Positions 11,516 through 11,937 of a stretch of 11,937 nt of DNA are shown one piece after another. The translations under genes were made by a program, and so were the position numbers. Origin of the DNA: Rhodospirillales bacterium (lineage in GTDB: Bacteria; Pseudomonadota; Alphaproteobacteria; UBA9219); NCBI GenBank assembly GCA_015654915.1, contig JAATFY010000100.1, positions 1 to 11,937 on the forward strand, given 5' to 3'. Below the pieces are notes generated by a model. It did not search any database. It worked only from the letters and a program-made list of their open reading frames with translations, and was not told the DNA's origin. The stretch's first letter is position 1. The number at the start of each line of letters is the position of its first letter.

Positions 11516-11937
11516 ATGTCTCAGAATAATCCTCAGAATGATCACGACACTGGCCATGGTCAAGTGGGCGACTACGGTCTCGACAAGAACGCGACCAACA
11601 ATTCTCCCATCACTCCTAGATCGGGCACTAATTTTGGAACGGTAGGATCTCCTTCGCCTGCTTATGTGGAAGTGTCGGATTTCTGGGCCCCTGACGTAAT
11701 AACCATTCCGCGCTGTTCTATCGGGATCGTGTCGGGCGGCAGCGCTGCCGGTGGTGCAAGCCTATTAGGTGAAACTGGCAACTTGGGCGGTAACAATGGA
11801 ACCGCATGTCAAGGCACTAATTTCGGAACGACAGGAACTGCTGCTGATTTTGCCAGCCAAACGAGTATTGTTACTGGTAGCAGGGACATAACACCAGATC
11901 CCCGTTCAGGGGCCGGTGCAAATCCATTTGGCCTGCC
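11516..11937 (+). CDS. Gly/Asn/Ser-rich hypothetical protein, 5' part only
   Basis: The ATG at 11516 has GGAGA 6-7 bp upstream, and the frame stays open for 140 codons to the window edge. The product begins MSQNNPQNDHDTGHGQVGDYG. It is rich in Gly, Asn, Ser, Thr and Pro, with no signal peptide or membrane span in the visible part. A short motif recurs: SGTNFGTVGSPS (36-47) and QGTNFGTTGTAA (99-110), sharing GTNFGTxG. Between them lie FWAPDVITIPRCSIGIVSGGSAAGG and two cysteines. Composition suggests a low-complexity or repeat protein, perhaps surface-exposed or secreted by a non-Sec route, but nothing seen here proves that. Family not recognised. Codon use is less GC-biased than in the PBP or thrB genes. 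Confidence 0.65.
   Translation, partial: MSQNNPQNDHDTGHGQVGDYGLDKNATNNSPITPRSGTNFGTVGSPSPAYVEVSDFWAPDVITIPRCSIGIVSGGSAAGGASLLGETGNLGGNNGTACQGTNFGTTGTAADFASQTSIVTGSRDITPDPRSGAGANPFGL

Overview
The window looks like a chromosomal stretch of an alphaproteobacterium. Several features support this: a CarD-family regulator near a seven-iron ferredoxin (fdxA), a Fur/Mur-type regulator without the CxxC zinc motifs, and a kinase-type homoserine kinase (thrB) overlapping rnhA. Genus cannot be fixed from the sequence. Coding GC is moderate to high, and several intergenic regions are clearly more AT-rich and full of palindromes.

Layout. Positions 1-524 hold the 3' end of a periplasmic solute-binding protein gene. 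On the minus strand follow carD (793-1308) with a clear terminator, an unrecognised 300-residue protein (1714-2616), and fdxA (2728-3060). A Fur-family gene (3230-3670) diverges from fdxA and is followed by a tRNA-Thr(CGU) gene (3739-3813). The tRNA 3' end recurs downstream as an inverted copy and a second direct copy, inside about 500 bp of consecutive hairpins. Next comes a cell-wall block on the plus strand: a large membrane-anchored lytic-transglycosylase-like protein (4324-6441), a strong terminator, and a class A penicillin-binding protein (6585-8507). A family 9 glycosyltransferase (8513-9466, minus) ends 5 bp from the PBP gene. Divergent from it is the thrB-rnhA operon (9521-10932), with an ATGA overlap.

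The right end is accessory in character. It holds a 37-codon acidic gene (11065-11178) with a good Shine-Dalgarno and an extended -10. A 187-bp MITE-like palindromic element flanked by TA (11178-11364) follows it. The window closes with the 5' part of a Gly/Asn/Ser-rich protein with an internal repeat (11516 to the end).

How it fits together: the transglycosylase-like protein, the PBP and the glycosyltransferase form an envelope neighbourhood. carD, fdxA and fur are housekeeping regulatory and iron-sulfur functions. No CRISPR array, complete transposase gene or recognisable defence system is visible. The most unusual structures are the tRNA-derived inverted/direct repeat cluster, the insertion of an unknown gene plus structured DNA between fdxA and carD, and the TA-flanked element inserted exactly at the stop codon of a small gene.
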